Shown here piece after piece: positions 14,086 through 23,097 of a stretch of DNA of 33,943 bases. How positions within the stretch are numbered: the stretch's first letter is position 1; each line of letters begins with the position of its first letter. Source of the DNA: Chitinophagales bacterium (GTDB lineage Bacteria > Bacteroidota > Bacteroidia > Chitinophagales > Chitinophagaceae); contig JAATGJ010000031.1 in the NCBI GenBank assembly GCA_015654695.1, positions 1-33,943 of the forward strand, written 5' to 3'. The notes beneath the pieces are model-generated. The model was not told where the DNA came from. It saw nothing but the letters and a program-made list of their open reading frames with translations, and did no database searches. A program made the position numbers and the translations under genes.

Positions 14086-15183
14086 TTATTTATAGGCATT
14101 GATAGCTTGTATTGATCCATCTGCATTATATTTCAGCTCAGTTACTTTTACATTGCGCAGGTGCGTTTTTCCGCTTAGCTGCACATCATGATAAAAAATG
14201 TACCATTTTCCATTTATTTCAACAATGGAATGGTGATTGGTCCATCCGTCAACAGGATCGAGCACCACTCCCTGGTAAGTGAAAGGACCATAAGGATTAT
14301 CACCTGTGGCATAATTAATAAAATGCGTATCGCCTGTTGAATAAGAGAAATAATATTTGCCTTTGTATTTGTGCATCCATGACGCTTCAAAAAAGCGTTT
14401 ATCATTATCTTTTTCTGTAAAAGGCTTGCCGTCTTTGCCAACGATCTGTATTTCTTTTACCGGTTCAGCAAAGCTTTTCATGTCCTTACTCAATTTTGCC
14501 ATGCGTGGTTGAACAGCCATTTCTTCCGGTTTACGATTTTTAGCAGAGTCATCGTATTTGTTGTTGTTCCATCTTTGCAATTGCCCGCCCCAGATACCAC
14601 CGAAGTACATATAAAAGGAACCATCATCATCTTTGAAAACGGAAGGATCAATACTGTAACTTCCTTTGATAGGTTCTTTCTCAGCTTTAAAAGGCCCTTC
14701 TGGTTTGTCGCTTGTAGCTACGCCAATCTGGAATACATCTTTTTTGTTTTTTACAGGGAAATAGAGATAATACGTATTGTTGGCAAAAGCAGCATCAGGC
14801 GCCCACATTTGCCGGCCAGCCCAGGGCACATCTTTGATATGCAACGCCACTCCATGATCAGTTACCTTTCCACCGACAGAATCCATGGAAAGAATATGAT
14901 AATCCATCATATTGAAATGGCTGCCCAGGTCATCTTCCGGTGTTCCGGTGGCGGTATCATGTGAAGGATAAATATAAATACGGCCATTGAATACATGGGC
15001 GGAAGGGTCAGCCGTATAAATATGAGAAACGAGTGGCTGGGAAATAGGTTCTTTCTTTTTTTCCGTTTGCGCTTCCTGTTTAGGTTCTTCTTTTTCTTTT
15101 TGTTCGCTGCTATTACAACTGGATAAGAGCGCAGCGGTTAAAGCGATTCCAATAAAGGCAAGTTGTCGTTTCATCTTTTGCAT
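14086..15183 (-). CDS. GH43 lipoprotein (beta-xylosidase/alpha-arabinofuranosidase)
   Basis: A 365-residue lipoprotein: the lipobox LLSSC gives lipidated Cys23, followed by acidic residues (SSEQKEKEE) that resemble the Bacteroidota surface-export signal, and a charged low-complexity linker (26-47). The five-bladed propeller of GH43 is shown by ADPSAHVFNGRIYIYPSHD (58-76) with base Asp59, SIDPSVFKDDDG (177-188) with Asp179, and FFEASWMHKYKG (264-275) with acid Glu266. The N-terminal motif is typical of the Bacteroidota subfamily annotated as beta-xylosidase or arabinofuranosidase. It may trim xylan side chains or ends at the cell surface, the only glycosidase here with a surface-type anchor. 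A second in-frame ATG at 15174 is a possible start. Confidence 0.9.
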   Translation of the reverse strand: MQKMKRQLAFIGIALTAALLSSCNSSEQKEKEEPKQEAQTEKKKEPISQPLVSHIYTADPSAHVFNGRIYIYPSHDTATGTPEDDLGSHFNMMDYHILSMDSVGGKVTDHGVALHIKDVPWAGRQMWAPDAAFANNTYYLYFPVKNKKDVFQIGVATSDKPEGPFKAEKEPIKGSYSIDPSVFKDDDGSFYMYFGGIWGGQLQRWNNNKYDDSAKNRKPEEMAVQPRMAKLSKDMKSFAEPVKEIQIVGKDGKPFTEKDNDKRFFEASWMHKYKGKYYFSYSTGDTHFINYATGDNPYGPFTYQGVVLDPVDGWTNHHSIVEINGKWYIFYHDVQLSGKTHLRNVKVTELKYNADGSIQAINAYK

Positions 15184-15208
15184 AACAGGTATTTATTGTG
15201 TTAAAAGG

Positions 15209-17782
15209 TTATTTCAATTTTGTTTCCGGCGGCCCCAGGTAGCTTTGCTTCACACCGCCAAAGTCCAGTACTAATTTTTGCAATACTACTCCCGGGTTCA
15301 CCATCCAATACTTCACGGCATGTTTGCCCGGTTTGCTGATAATATGTTCCGATGTTTTAATGATGATATTATTAGCTACCCATCCTTCCCATGTTCTTAC
15401 ATTGTTATCTTCTTTATTGATGCTGATGATCTGTGGCTGGTCATCATCTATTGATACGGCATATTGTAACCCCATTTCGGTATTAAGGAAATTAAGGGTA
15501 GGGGAGAAGTAAGCCATCAGTTTGAATGTACCAGCGCTGTACGTGTAAAATTCATATTGAAGATGCGGTGATCCGGCTGCTGGTTTTTGTGCAGCCGCCG
15601 TTACAGGGAAGGGCGTAATGGCCGACCCGGTTCTTCCATGATCGGGTAATATCTTCCAGGTAATGCCATTTGTATTGACAGCTTTTGTATAATGATTTGA
15701 TTCGATACCTATATGTTCTTCGAATTCGTAAAATATATTTCCTTTGCTGCGCCCGGAGATCTGGTACTCATTTGTCCGCGGTATTTTATAGGGCAGGTTT
15801 ACCTGTTCAACCATTGAATCGTCAGGTACATATTTCACCTCCGGCATTACTTGCCTGTTTGGTTGTTGCCAATACGTATAACCAATATGCGCCTGGTCCA
15901 TCATGTGGTTCCATTTGTTATTAGCTATGGCATGATACTGAAGACTGATCAGCGAATCGTTAGTGTATGCCTTTTTTGCTTTATCGGCATATTTATTGGC
16001 AATTGGCCATTTATAGGAATAGGCCTCTTTGTTTTTCGCAACAGATGTATATAATCCCTGCAGGTTCGCGCAGGCTTTTGCGGGATGGAGTACCAATTGA
16101 TAATAAGCGTCCCGGTATTCAGCAGGGAGATCCGTGTTTATTTTCTCTGCTCCGGCCAGTAGGTTATTGTATTCAGTAGTTACACTTTCAGCTTCATTAT
16201 AGTTTTGGAGGCTATATGTATTTGCATCCAGCAATTCCGGTTTTCGCCTGCCATTATATTTTGTGTACTTCAATATAATACCAGCGATATCTTTTCCATA
16301 CTTATCTCCGAATTGTGAAGCTGCCCATTGTTCCGTATATTTCTGCAGGTCATCAGCACTGATCTTTGCCGGGTTCCATGCATAATCTAAAAAGAACGAA
16401 ATAGGGAATTCCATCGGTTTTATATCACCCACATTCACTATCCATATTTCTCTAGCTTTATATTCCCATGCCAGGTGCATCTGTTCCCACACTCTTGTAA
16501 TGGGATTTGTATTAAGCCATTTATAATTTCTTGGCCCTCCTACATAATCAAAATGATAATAGATGCCATACCCACCTTTACGTGGCTTCTCACCAGGTTT
16601 AGGAAGCTTACGGATATTGCCCCAGTTATCATCGCATAATAGTAAGGTGACATCATCCGGCACCCTCATACCTTTGTCATAATAATCCTGCACTTCTTTA
16701 TACAATGCCCATAACTGTGGTGTTGCTGATGCGGGTTGCTTTGTTACTTCCTCAATTATTGCACGCTGATCTTTTACAATTTTTTCTAATAAGGCTGTCG
16801 CTGTTTCTCTTGACATCGGTTCGTCACCATCACCCCGCATACCCACGCTGACGATCTTTTCATTGGTAGCTCTTTGCATACCACTCCGCCAGAATTCTTT
16901 CAGCCGGACTTCGTTACTGTCATAATTCCATTTTCCTTTTCCATATCTTCTCCATTCATCATGTGCCCTCATTAAGGGTTCGTGGTGTGATGTGCCGATA
17001 ACAATACCGTAATCATCCGCTGATTGTATATTCAATGAATCATCATCGTAAAAAGCATTGCCCCACATCGCTGGCCACAGGTAGTTTGCCTTTAAGCGGA
17101 TCATCAGTTCAAATACTTTTTCATAAAAGTGATGATTAAAGCCGCCAAATTTTTCTTTACTCCACCCGGAAAGGGCAGGGGCTTCGTCATTAATAAAGAT
17201 GCCACGGTATTTTACTTTGGGTGAATCGCTGAGCGTCGTTCCTTTCTTACAGTATAATGAGGGTCTCTTTTTGACAGGTACATCCGCCCACCAATACCAG
17301 GGCGATACGCCGATCTGCCGCGAAATTTCAGCGACGCCATAAGCAGCGCCTCTTCTGTCGCTGCCTGCGATGACCAATGCGTTTTCAATTCCTTTAAAAG
17401 GGTTGGTAACAGTTTGAATAAGGTAGGCTTCCCATTTATTCTTTATTTTATCAATAGCGATCTTCTTCTGCTGAACCAGTTGTTTGATATAAACTGATCT
17501 TTCCGCGGCGCCGATAATGATAATAGTTTTTGCAGATGAGGGAAGTGTATTTGAAAGCGATAGCTTTTTACCGGTTACCGCTTCAATATCCTGTTGCAGC
17601 AATGAAGCTGACTTTTGAATAAGTGCAGGATCGTCTGTGTCAGTAATGATAACAGCATGGCTGTTTGCAGAAACGAGTGTAAAACCGCCCGTTTGTGGTT
17701 TATCACTGATCAATTGTTGCGCCTTAGCTGGCACAGAAAGCCAGGCCGAAAAAAATAGCAGCAATACATTTCCTTTATACAT
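15209..17782 (-). CDS. GH115 xylan alpha-1,2-glucuronidase
   Basis: I use ATG 17780-17782 (857 residues), since the frame extends two codons further only through TTG. A signal peptide ends near AKAQQ. The GH115 features include GSDRRGAAYGVAEISRQIG (~140-158), WYWWADVPV (162-170), FINDEAPALSGW (196-207), LKANYLWPAMWGNAF (230-244) and GTSHHEPM-like GTSHHEPL (263-270), then RGDGDEP and DNWGNIRKLP in the later barrel. GH115 removes (4-O-methyl)glucuronate from internal xylose units, complementing GH67, which needs it on the non-reducing end. The gene is 25 bp upstream of GH43. A hairpin with a T-tract lies before it, suggesting attenuated transcription from the SDR gene. Confidence 0.93.
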   Translation of the reverse strand: MYKGNVLLLFFSAWLSVPAKAQQLISDKPQTGGFTLVSANSHAVIITDTDDPALIQKSASLLQQDIEAVTGKKLSLSNTLPSSAKTIIIIGAAERSVYIKQLVQQKKIAIDKIKNKWEAYLIQTVTNPFKGIENALVIAGSDRRGAAYGVAEISRQIGVSPWYWWADVPVKKRPSLYCKKGTTLSDSPKVKYRGIFINDEAPALSGWSKEKFGGFNHHFYEKVFELMIRLKANYLWPAMWGNAFYDDDSLNIQSADDYGIVIGTSHHEPLMRAHDEWRRYGKGKWNYDSNEVRLKEFWRSGMQRATNEKIVSVGMRGDGDEPMSRETATALLEKIVKDQRAIIEEVTKQPASATPQLWALYKEVQDYYDKGMRVPDDVTLLLCDDNWGNIRKLPKPGEKPRKGGYGIYYHFDYVGGPRNYKWLNTNPITRVWEQMHLAWEYKAREIWIVNVGDIKPMEFPISFFLDYAWNPAKISADDLQKYTEQWAASQFGDKYGKDIAGIILKYTKYNGRRKPELLDANTYSLQNYNEAESVTTEYNNLLAGAEKINTDLPAEYRDAYYQLVLHPAKACANLQGLYTSVAKNKEAYSYKWPIANKYADKAKKAYTNDSLISLQYHAIANNKWNHMMDQAHIGYTYWQQPNRQVMPEVKYVPDDSMVEQVNLPYKIPRTNEYQISGRSKGNIFYEFEEHIGIESNHYTKAVNTNGITWKILPDHGRTGSAITPFPVTAAAQKPAAGSPHLQYEFYTYSAGTFKLMAYFSPTLNFLNTEMGLQYAVSIDDDQPQIISINKEDNNVRTWEGWVANNIIIKTSEHIISKPGKHAVKYWMVNPGVVLQKLVLDFGGVKQSYLGPPETKLK

Positions 17783-17803
17783 CTTCAATTTTTAGATGTC
17801 CTT

Positions 17804-17830
17804 AAAAAAATCGGGACAATAAAAATCCCG
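17804..17830 (-). terminator. Weak hairpin plus T-tract upstream of GH115
   Basis: On the minus strand CGGGA (17826-17830) pairs with TCCCG (17812-17816) across a nine-base A/T loop and is followed by seven T residues (17804-17810). The 5-bp stem is short, so partial termination or attenuation between the SDR and GH115 genes is more likely than a full stop. Confidence 0.45.
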
Positions 17831-17898
17831 CAGGCAAAACGAAACTCCGGAAGGCTATAATGATTACCTCAATGAAATCTTTATAAATTCTCCGATAC

Positions 17899-18651
17899 TT
17901 AAAATCCAACCGAATTACCTCCATCCACGGGAAGCACCACGCCAGTTATATATCTGGCAGCATCCGATGCAAGAAATAAAGCCGCTTCACCAATATCATC
18001 TGGTTTCCCCATATATCCCATGGGTGTCCTGCCAAATACTTTTTGCTTTCTTTCCGGATCTGAATTCAACGCTTTTGCCGTCATAGCTGTTTCAATAAAT
18101 CCCGGTGCGATGGCATTGATGCGGATACCTTTGGGTGATAGTTCTACTGCCATTGCCCTTGTCATACCATCAATAGCTGTTTTGGAAGCGCTGTAGGCAA
18201 TTACTTTGGGTAAGCCGTATTGCGCAGCCATCGAACTGATGTTGATAATGGAACCGCTTCCTTTTTTCAGCATTTCTTTGACCACTTCTCTTGATATGGC
18301 AAATACAGAGCACAGGTTGGTGGTAATTACCTGCTGGAATTCTTCATCCGTCACTTCTGTAAAATCTTTTTTCATATTGATGCCCGCATTATTGACCAGT
18401 ATATCAATCTGTCCAAATTTCGACATGACCTGTTCAATCAATGCGGGAATAGAAGCCAGGTTGCTTACATCACAGATCATGGGGTGGCATAGTGGTCCTA
18501 ACTGTGAGGTAGCCTTTTTCAATTTCTCTTCATCGCGGCCTACTATTACTGTTTCAATTTTATCCTGTGTAAATTTTTCTGCAATAGCCAAACCAATACC
18601 TGATCCGCCACCTGTTACTATAGCTACTCTTTTTTGATTACTTGTATTCAT
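17899..18651 (-). CDS. SDR-family dehydrogenase/reductase
   Basis: A 250-residue cytoplasmic classical short-chain dehydrogenase. TGGGSGIG (13-20) is the cofactor loop, NNAG (87-90) the structural motif, Ser140 with YSASK (Tyr153/Lys157) the catalytic set, and PVDGG (241-245) the usual C-terminal block. Arg39 after the second strand suggests NADP(H), tentatively. It resembles the gluconate-5-dehydrogenase/3-ketoacyl-reductase-like group, and sequence alone cannot assign a substrate. It is the only clearly cytoplasmic enzyme in the minus-strand run and lies between two alpha-glucuronidase genes. A uronate or fructuronate/mannonate-type reduction is therefore attractive, but this is inference. 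There are 93 bp before it and 116 bp after it. Confidence 0.85.
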   Translation of the reverse strand: MNTSNQKRVAIVTGGGSGIGLAIAEKFTQDKIETVIVGRDEEKLKKATSQLGPLCHPMICDVSNLASIPALIEQVMSKFGQIDILVNNAGINMKKDFTEVTDEEFQQVITTNLCSVFAISREVVKEMLKKGSGSIINISSMAAQYGLPKVIAYSASKTAIDGMTRAMAVELSPKGIRINAIAPGFIETAMTAKALNSDPERKQKVFGRTPMGYMGKPDDIGEAALFLASDAARYITGVVLPVDGGNSVGF

Positions 18652-18744
18652 TGTTTTTTATTAGTTAGTTCATGCGATCAATTTATCCGGATGAGATGGC
18701 TGGTCTCATTTTCTCTCCTAAACTTACCGAAGGATAACTCTTAG

Positions 18745-20916
18745 CTATCCATTTCCCGGCGCATAGGGAAAACTTAATCCTTTATAGTACTCCAGTGTCT
18801 GATCAGGTTTTTCATAGCCGGCGGGTATGGGCATTTGGGAAAATGTCTGAAAATACAACAAACAGGCATTCCGCCACCATATTGCTTCTTTCACTTGTAT
18901 TGCCAGCAACATTTTTACCTGTTCAAATCTTGCTTTATCTACATATTTCTCCAGTTTATTCCATTGATGCTGCACGGCCCGGATGGAGTCCACACCGGAA
19001 TAATATTTATAGCATAGTTCATTCCACAAGGTTCTTCCTGATCTCATTTTGTAATCCCACTTAACATGATGAAACCATAGCAGGTATTCATCAGGACAAT
19101 TATTTATATCTTTCCATTGATCGCTTACTTCTTTTGCATATTGCGACAGGGCGTTACTTCCTGTCGCTGTTCTGTCGAAACCTATCCCAATGCTATCGGC
19201 TTTATGAAAATATACGGGATTCCAATCGGCTCTTCCTGCGTTACTAACCCAGGGAGCTGGTCCATAGTGATGGCCAGTGCCCATAATATGATTCAATCCA
19301 AGAGGCGTCATGTAATTCACCAATGTTTCATGAGACGACATCATGATCCTTTTTACTGCGGTGATATAGGTTTTCTCATTGGTGAATGTCTGGCGTATCC
19401 ATTCATCAGCTATCTGTGATGAAGTGAGATCATGATCCCAGGCTAATCTTCCATACGCATACCAGTTAGCCTGCGCAAAAGGATGACCTGTCCAGTTGCG
19501 ATCGCTTCCGATATTCGCTACACCTGCCATGGCAGAAATAGAATAATTATCTAAAGAACCATCTACAACTTTCGCAACAGTTGAACCTGCTTGTCCGGCA
19601 GGCAGGCCTTTACCTTTTGAATAGGTATCTGCATCCAATGCTTCTTTAAACATTGTGGACAGGTAAACAAGGCTAGTTGCTTGTCCAAGATATTCCTGGG
19701 TGACCTGGAATTCCATCATCAATGGTGTTTGCGGCATCGCACCGAATAAAGGATGAAAAGGTTCCCTCGGTTGAAAATCAAGAGGGCCGTTCTTTACCTG
19801 TAACAATACATTCTTTCTGAATTGACCGTCTAAAGGTTTGAATTCACTATAGGCCTGCTTAGAACGGTCATCAGGTGTTTCATTGCTATAGACAAATGCC
19901 CGCCACATTACCATCCCACCATGCGGCGCCACTGCGTCTGCCAGCATATTGGCGCCGTCAGCATGTGTTCTTTTATAGTTTTGCGGTCCGGGTTGTCCTT
20001 CTGAATTGGCTTTTACCAAAAAGCCGCCGAAGTCAGGAATGTATTGATATATCTCATCTGCTTTTTTCTTCCACCACTCCCGCACTTGAGTATCTAAGGG
20101 ATCAGCGGTTTTCAATCCTCCTGTTTCAACAGGGGCGCTGAACCTTGCTGTGAGATATACTTTAATGCCATAGGGACGAAATACGTTGGCCAATGCAGCC
20201 ACTTTTTCCAGATACATTTTTGTCAGCACTAATGCATTGGCATTTACATTGGTTAATACTGTTCCGTTAATACCGATGGATGCGTTTGCTTTTGCATAAT
20301 CTATATAGCGCTGGTCAATATAACCGGGAAGTTTATGCCAGTCCCAGATAGAAGAACCGGCATACCCTCTTTCTACTGTCCGGTTAAGATTGTCCCAGTG
20401 GTTCAGGATGCGGTTTTGAATTTTGGGAATCGAAACGATATTGAGTTTGTCAATGGGCTGTTGTGTTTGCAGCAAACGGAGGAAATGAAATACTCCATAT
20501 AAAACGGCCACATCAGTATTGCCCGCTATTGCGATAACTTTTTTTCCATTGAAGCGGCTAGTAGTAATGAAAAAACCTTCTTTCCCTAATTTTTCCAATT
20601 CAAACAAGGGAAAAATAGTTCCTATGACGGCAAGGCTTTCCGCTGTGCCTGCAACGATAGTGCCGTCCACTATATTAGTCAATGAAGCAATATTCTTTCC
20701 TAATAAACCTTTCAGACCGTTTTGCAATTCCTCTTTAATGATAACAGCGGTTGCTGAATTACCACCTGCTATCATACCGTTGATGCCAGTCTTATATTTT
20801 GTTAATAAGGCCTTATCAGATACCGCGTCATAACGGAGCCATAGCCTGTAACCATCTTCAGCAAGCAAGCAGCCTGTGATGATAAGCATAATAAAAAGAG
20901 AAATTGTTTTTTTCAT
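18745..20916 (-). CDS. aguA: GH67 alpha-glucuronidase
   Basis: A 723-residue protein with a signal peptide (to ~residue 20, CLLAEDGY), then the GH67 opening DGYRLWLRYD (21-30). The catalytic barrel shows GGFLVKANSEGQPGP (297-311) with Glu306, NGPLDFQPREP (376-386) with Asp380, and MMEFQVTQEYLG (400-411) with Glu402. These correspond to the three active-site acids known in Cellvibrio GlcA67A. The helical C-domain includes TGHHYGPAPWV and FHHVKWDYKM. It releases 4-O-methylglucuronate from the non-reducing end of xylooligosaccharides made by GH10. Residues 438-444 (LPAGQAG) interrupt the family's usual K-G-K-G-S-T-V-A-K run and come from a palindromic repeat. It starts 28 bases after the second LacI gene. 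Confidence 0.95.
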   Translation of the reverse strand: MKKTISLFIMLIITGCLLAEDGYRLWLRYDAVSDKALLTKYKTGINGMIAGGNSATAVIIKEELQNGLKGLLGKNIASLTNIVDGTIVAGTAESLAVIGTIFPLFELEKLGKEGFFITTSRFNGKKVIAIAGNTDVAVLYGVFHFLRLLQTQQPIDKLNIVSIPKIQNRILNHWDNLNRTVERGYAGSSIWDWHKLPGYIDQRYIDYAKANASIGINGTVLTNVNANALVLTKMYLEKVAALANVFRPYGIKVYLTARFSAPVETGGLKTADPLDTQVREWWKKKADEIYQYIPDFGGFLVKANSEGQPGPQNYKRTHADGANMLADAVAPHGGMVMWRAFVYSNETPDDRSKQAYSEFKPLDGQFRKNVLLQVKNGPLDFQPREPFHPLFGAMPQTPLMMEFQVTQEYLGQATSLVYLSTMFKEALDADTYSKGKGLPAGQAGSTVAKVVDGSLDNYSISAMAGVANIGSDRNWTGHPFAQANWYAYGRLAWDHDLTSSQIADEWIRQTFTNEKTYITAVKRIMMSSHETLVNYMTPLGLNHIMGTGHHYGPAPWVSNAGRADWNPVYFHKADSIGIGFDRTATGSNALSQYAKEVSDQWKDINNCPDEYLLWFHHVKWDYKMRSGRTLWNELCYKYYSGVDSIRAVQHQWNKLEKYVDKARFEQVKMLLAIQVKEAIWWRNACLLYFQTFSQMPIPAGYEKPDQTLEYYKGLSFPYAPGNG
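19586..19606 (-). repeat. 21-bp near-palindrome inserted in-frame in GH67
   Basis: The minus strand reads CCTGC, then CTGCCGGACAA, then GCAGG: outer arms CCTGC/GCAGG with further imperfect pairing around a CCGG core. It encodes seven residues, LPAGQAG, between KGKG and STVAK, which are normally contiguous in GH67 as I know the family. The length is a multiple of three, so the frame is kept. Similar palindromes are widespread in Bacteroidota genomes. Confidence 0.65.
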
Positions 20917-20944
20917 GCTGGCAAAAACCGTTTGAAGATGAGTT

Positions 20945-21970
20945 TTATTTTTTTAATGATGATTTCCTGATGATAAGGTCCGAACGAACTACAATGGTAT
21001 GGGTATGTTTAATATTTGACAACCCCCTTAAATGATGAATAATATTCCTGGCAGCAATTTCTCCCATATCTGCCCCGGGATAATCAATAGTGGTCAGTTG
21101 CGGTTCTACTATTTTGCTGATAGCATCATTGTTAAACCCAACGATAGCTATATCTCCCGGTATGTGTATGCCATACTCTTTCAGCGTTTGCATACAAACG
21201 GCGGCGGAAAAATCATTCGTAATAAAAGCGCCGTCGGGCAAAGGTTTCATCTTCAGTATCTGCAAGGCCGCTTCTACGCCGCATTGCTCACTAAGATCTT
21301 TGATCAATACCCGGTCTTTCTCAAAAGGGATATTATTGTCAAACAATGCATCCATATACCCTTTATGACGCTGGGCATATACGTTACGTTTGAGGCTGGC
21401 GGTAACAAGTACAATTCTTTTGCATCCCTGGTCAATTAAATGCTGTGTGGCCTGGTACCCGCACTTATAATTATCTATTATTACTTTGGTGCTTTCACTT
21501 TTTTCTTCCACGCGGTCAAAAAATATCACCGGAATACCTTTGTCTTCAAATGATTTATAATGATCCAGTCCTTTTGTATCAAAAGCTAATGAAGCGATCA
21601 GGCCATCTACTCTCTTATGAAAGAAGTTTAATGCATTAGCCGCTTCTTTTTTATAACTCTCAGAAGAGTGGGCGATGATCAGATCGTATCCTGCCTGGGT
21701 TGTTATTTTTTCTATACCTGCCAGCACGGAAGTAATGAAGTTACTGTTCAATTCATGCACTATCACACCAATAGTATTGGTTTTCTGTTTGCGGAGACTG
21801 CTGGCAAACGTGTTATGCCTGTACCCAAGCTCCCGGGCGGTTTCCTGTATTTTTTTCCGGGTGTTTTTATTAATGGCGGGATTGTCCTGCAATCCCCGGC
21901 TTATGGTAGCCGATGAGAGGGCGAGTTTCTGGGCGATATCATATATTGTAACTTCTTTTTTGGGTTTCAT
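20945..21970 (-). CDS. LacI-family transcriptional regulator (second copy)
   Basis: A 341-residue LacI/GalR repressor. The HTH lies at residues ~7-30 (VTIYDIAQKLALSSATISRGL) and the hinge region near ASSLRKQKT. The periplasmic-binding-protein-like core follows (NTIGVIVHELNSNF, DGLIASLAFD, IPVIFFDRVEEK, AIVGFNNDAISKIVEPQLTTIDYP). It is a close paralogue of the preceding regulator, with near-identical DNA-binding segments but differences in pocket regions. An operator-like palindrome abuts its ATG, suggesting autoregulation or cross-regulation. The GH67 gene follows after 28 bp. It probably represses the xylan genes until a xylan-derived sugar binds; the ligand is unknown. Confidence 0.93.
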   Translation of the reverse strand: MKPKKEVTIYDIAQKLALSSATISRGLQDNPAINKNTRKKIQETARELGYRHNTFASSLRKQKTNTIGVIVHELNSNFITSVLAGIEKITTQAGYDLIIAHSSESYKKEAANALNFFHKRVDGLIASLAFDTKGLDHYKSFEDKGIPVIFFDRVEEKSESTKVIIDNYKCGYQATQHLIDQGCKRIVLVTASLKRNVYAQRHKGYMDALFDNNIPFEKDRVLIKDLSEQCGVEAALQILKMKPLPDGAFITNDFSAAVCMQTLKEYGIHIPGDIAIVGFNNDAISKIVEPQLTTIDYPGADMGEIAARNIIHHLRGLSNIKHTHTIVVRSDLIIRKSSLKK

Positions 21971-21971
21971 G

Positions 21972-21987
21972 TTGCAATCGGTTGCAT
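21972..21987. promoter_or_regulatory. LacI-type operator at the second regulator's start codon
   Basis: TTGCAATCGGTTGCAT is a pseudo-palindrome with half-sites TTGCAA around a central CG, typical of LacI/GalR operators. It matches 15 of 16 bases of the site at 23098-23113. It begins two bases upstream of the second LacI ATG (21968-21970) and lies in the 40-bp gap between the two regulator genes. Confidence 0.7.
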
Positions 21988-22010
21988 AAAACTCGCAAAA
22001 AAAGTTTCAA

Positions 22011-23048
22011 TTACAAACTTTTGTTTTTTAACGACGAGGCCCTGATGATAAGATCGGAACGTAAAATGATAGTATTAGTAGTTTTGACACTTGAGATGCC
22101 ATTCAGATGATTAATAAGACTGATAACTGCGGCTTCACCTACATCATATCCGGAATAATTGATAGTGGTCAGGTTGGGTTCTATTATTTTGCTGATAGGA
22201 TCGTTATTGAAGCCGGCAAAAGCAATGTCTTCCGGTATCCGGACGCCTGCCTCTTTTAGTTTTATCATGCAAAATACGGCTGCGGTATCATTAGCGGAAA
22301 AAACAGCATCGGGTTTCCTGCTTCCCATTTTCAATATTTGTTTTGCGGCTTCGGTACCCGCTTCTTCATTTAGTTTACTGATAAAAAGTAATTTCTCATC
22401 AAAGGCGATCTTGTGATCACGCAGGGCTTGTTTGTAACCCTTCAACCTGTCTGCATAAACATTTCTGAGCATATTGGCTCCCAGGTGCATGATTCGCCTG
22501 CAACCCTGTTCTACCAGGTGTTTGGTGACATCATAGGCGGCATTATAATTATCTATAACAACACTGGTACTTTCGCTGTGAGGATAGATCCGGTCGAAGA
22601 AAATAACAGGAATTCCTTTACTGAAAAAGGGTTTAAAATGATCTATATTCTCGGTATCATAAGCTAACGAAGCCAGTAAACCATCCACTCTTTTATTAAA
22701 CATGGTATGGGCGTTGGCAATTTCCTTTTCGGAACTTTCCAGGGATTGACTGATGATCAGGTTATAATTCTCACGGCTCGCCGCGTCTTCCATACCGGCT
22801 AATACAGAGGACATAAAATAACTATTCAGCCTGGGTACTATGATGCCGATAGTATGTGTTTTTTTGCTGCGCAGGCTGCTGGCAAAGGTGTTGGATCTGT
22901 ATCCCAGGTGCTTTGCGGCTTCTACAATTTTCTTCCGTGTGTTCTTATTGATGGTGGGATGATCCTTTAATCCCCGGCTTACCGTAGTAGCGGAAATACT
23001 AAGATGTTTGGCTATATCATAGATCGTTATTTCTTTCTCGTCTGGCAT
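22011..23048 (-). CDS. LacI-family transcriptional regulator (first copy)
   Basis: A 345-residue LacI/GalR repressor. The HTH (ITIYDIAKHLSISATTVSRGL, residues ~7-27) is followed by TINKNTRKKI and hinge ASSLRSKKT, then a ligand-binding core (HTIGIIVPRLNSYF, DGLLASLAYD, IPVIFFDRIYPH, AFAGFNNDPISKIIEPNLTTINY). It is the first gene of the minus-strand run, divergent from susC, with an operator-like palindrome 50 bp upstream of its start. Its paralogue follows after 40 bp, so the pair looks like a tandem duplication. Effector-pocket loops differ (LGANMLRNVYAD against VTASLKRNVYAQ), which suggests different inducers. No hybrid two-component or ECF-sigma regulator is seen in the window. Confidence 0.93.
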   Translation of the reverse strand: MPDEKEITIYDIAKHLSISATTVSRGLKDHPTINKNTRKKIVEAAKHLGYRSNTFASSLRSKKTHTIGIIVPRLNSYFMSSVLAGMEDAASRENYNLIISQSLESSEKEIANAHTMFNKRVDGLLASLAYDTENIDHFKPFFSKGIPVIFFDRIYPHSESTSVVIDNYNAAYDVTKHLVEQGCRRIMHLGANMLRNVYADRLKGYKQALRDHKIAFDEKLLFISKLNEEAGTEAAKQILKMGSRKPDAVFSANDTAAVFCMIKLKEAGVRIPEDIAFAGFNNDPISKIIEPNLTTINYSGYDVGEAAVISLINHLNGISSVKTTNTIILRSDLIIRASSLKNKSL

Positions 23049-23097
23049 GTCTTTCCCATTCTTTTACAAATAAAGCGATCATTATTTGTAAAAAAAA

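Noticed and set aside
14509-14964. 151-codon plus-strand open frame
   Set aside because: Antisense to the GH43 lipoprotein gene; composition typical of a shadow frame.
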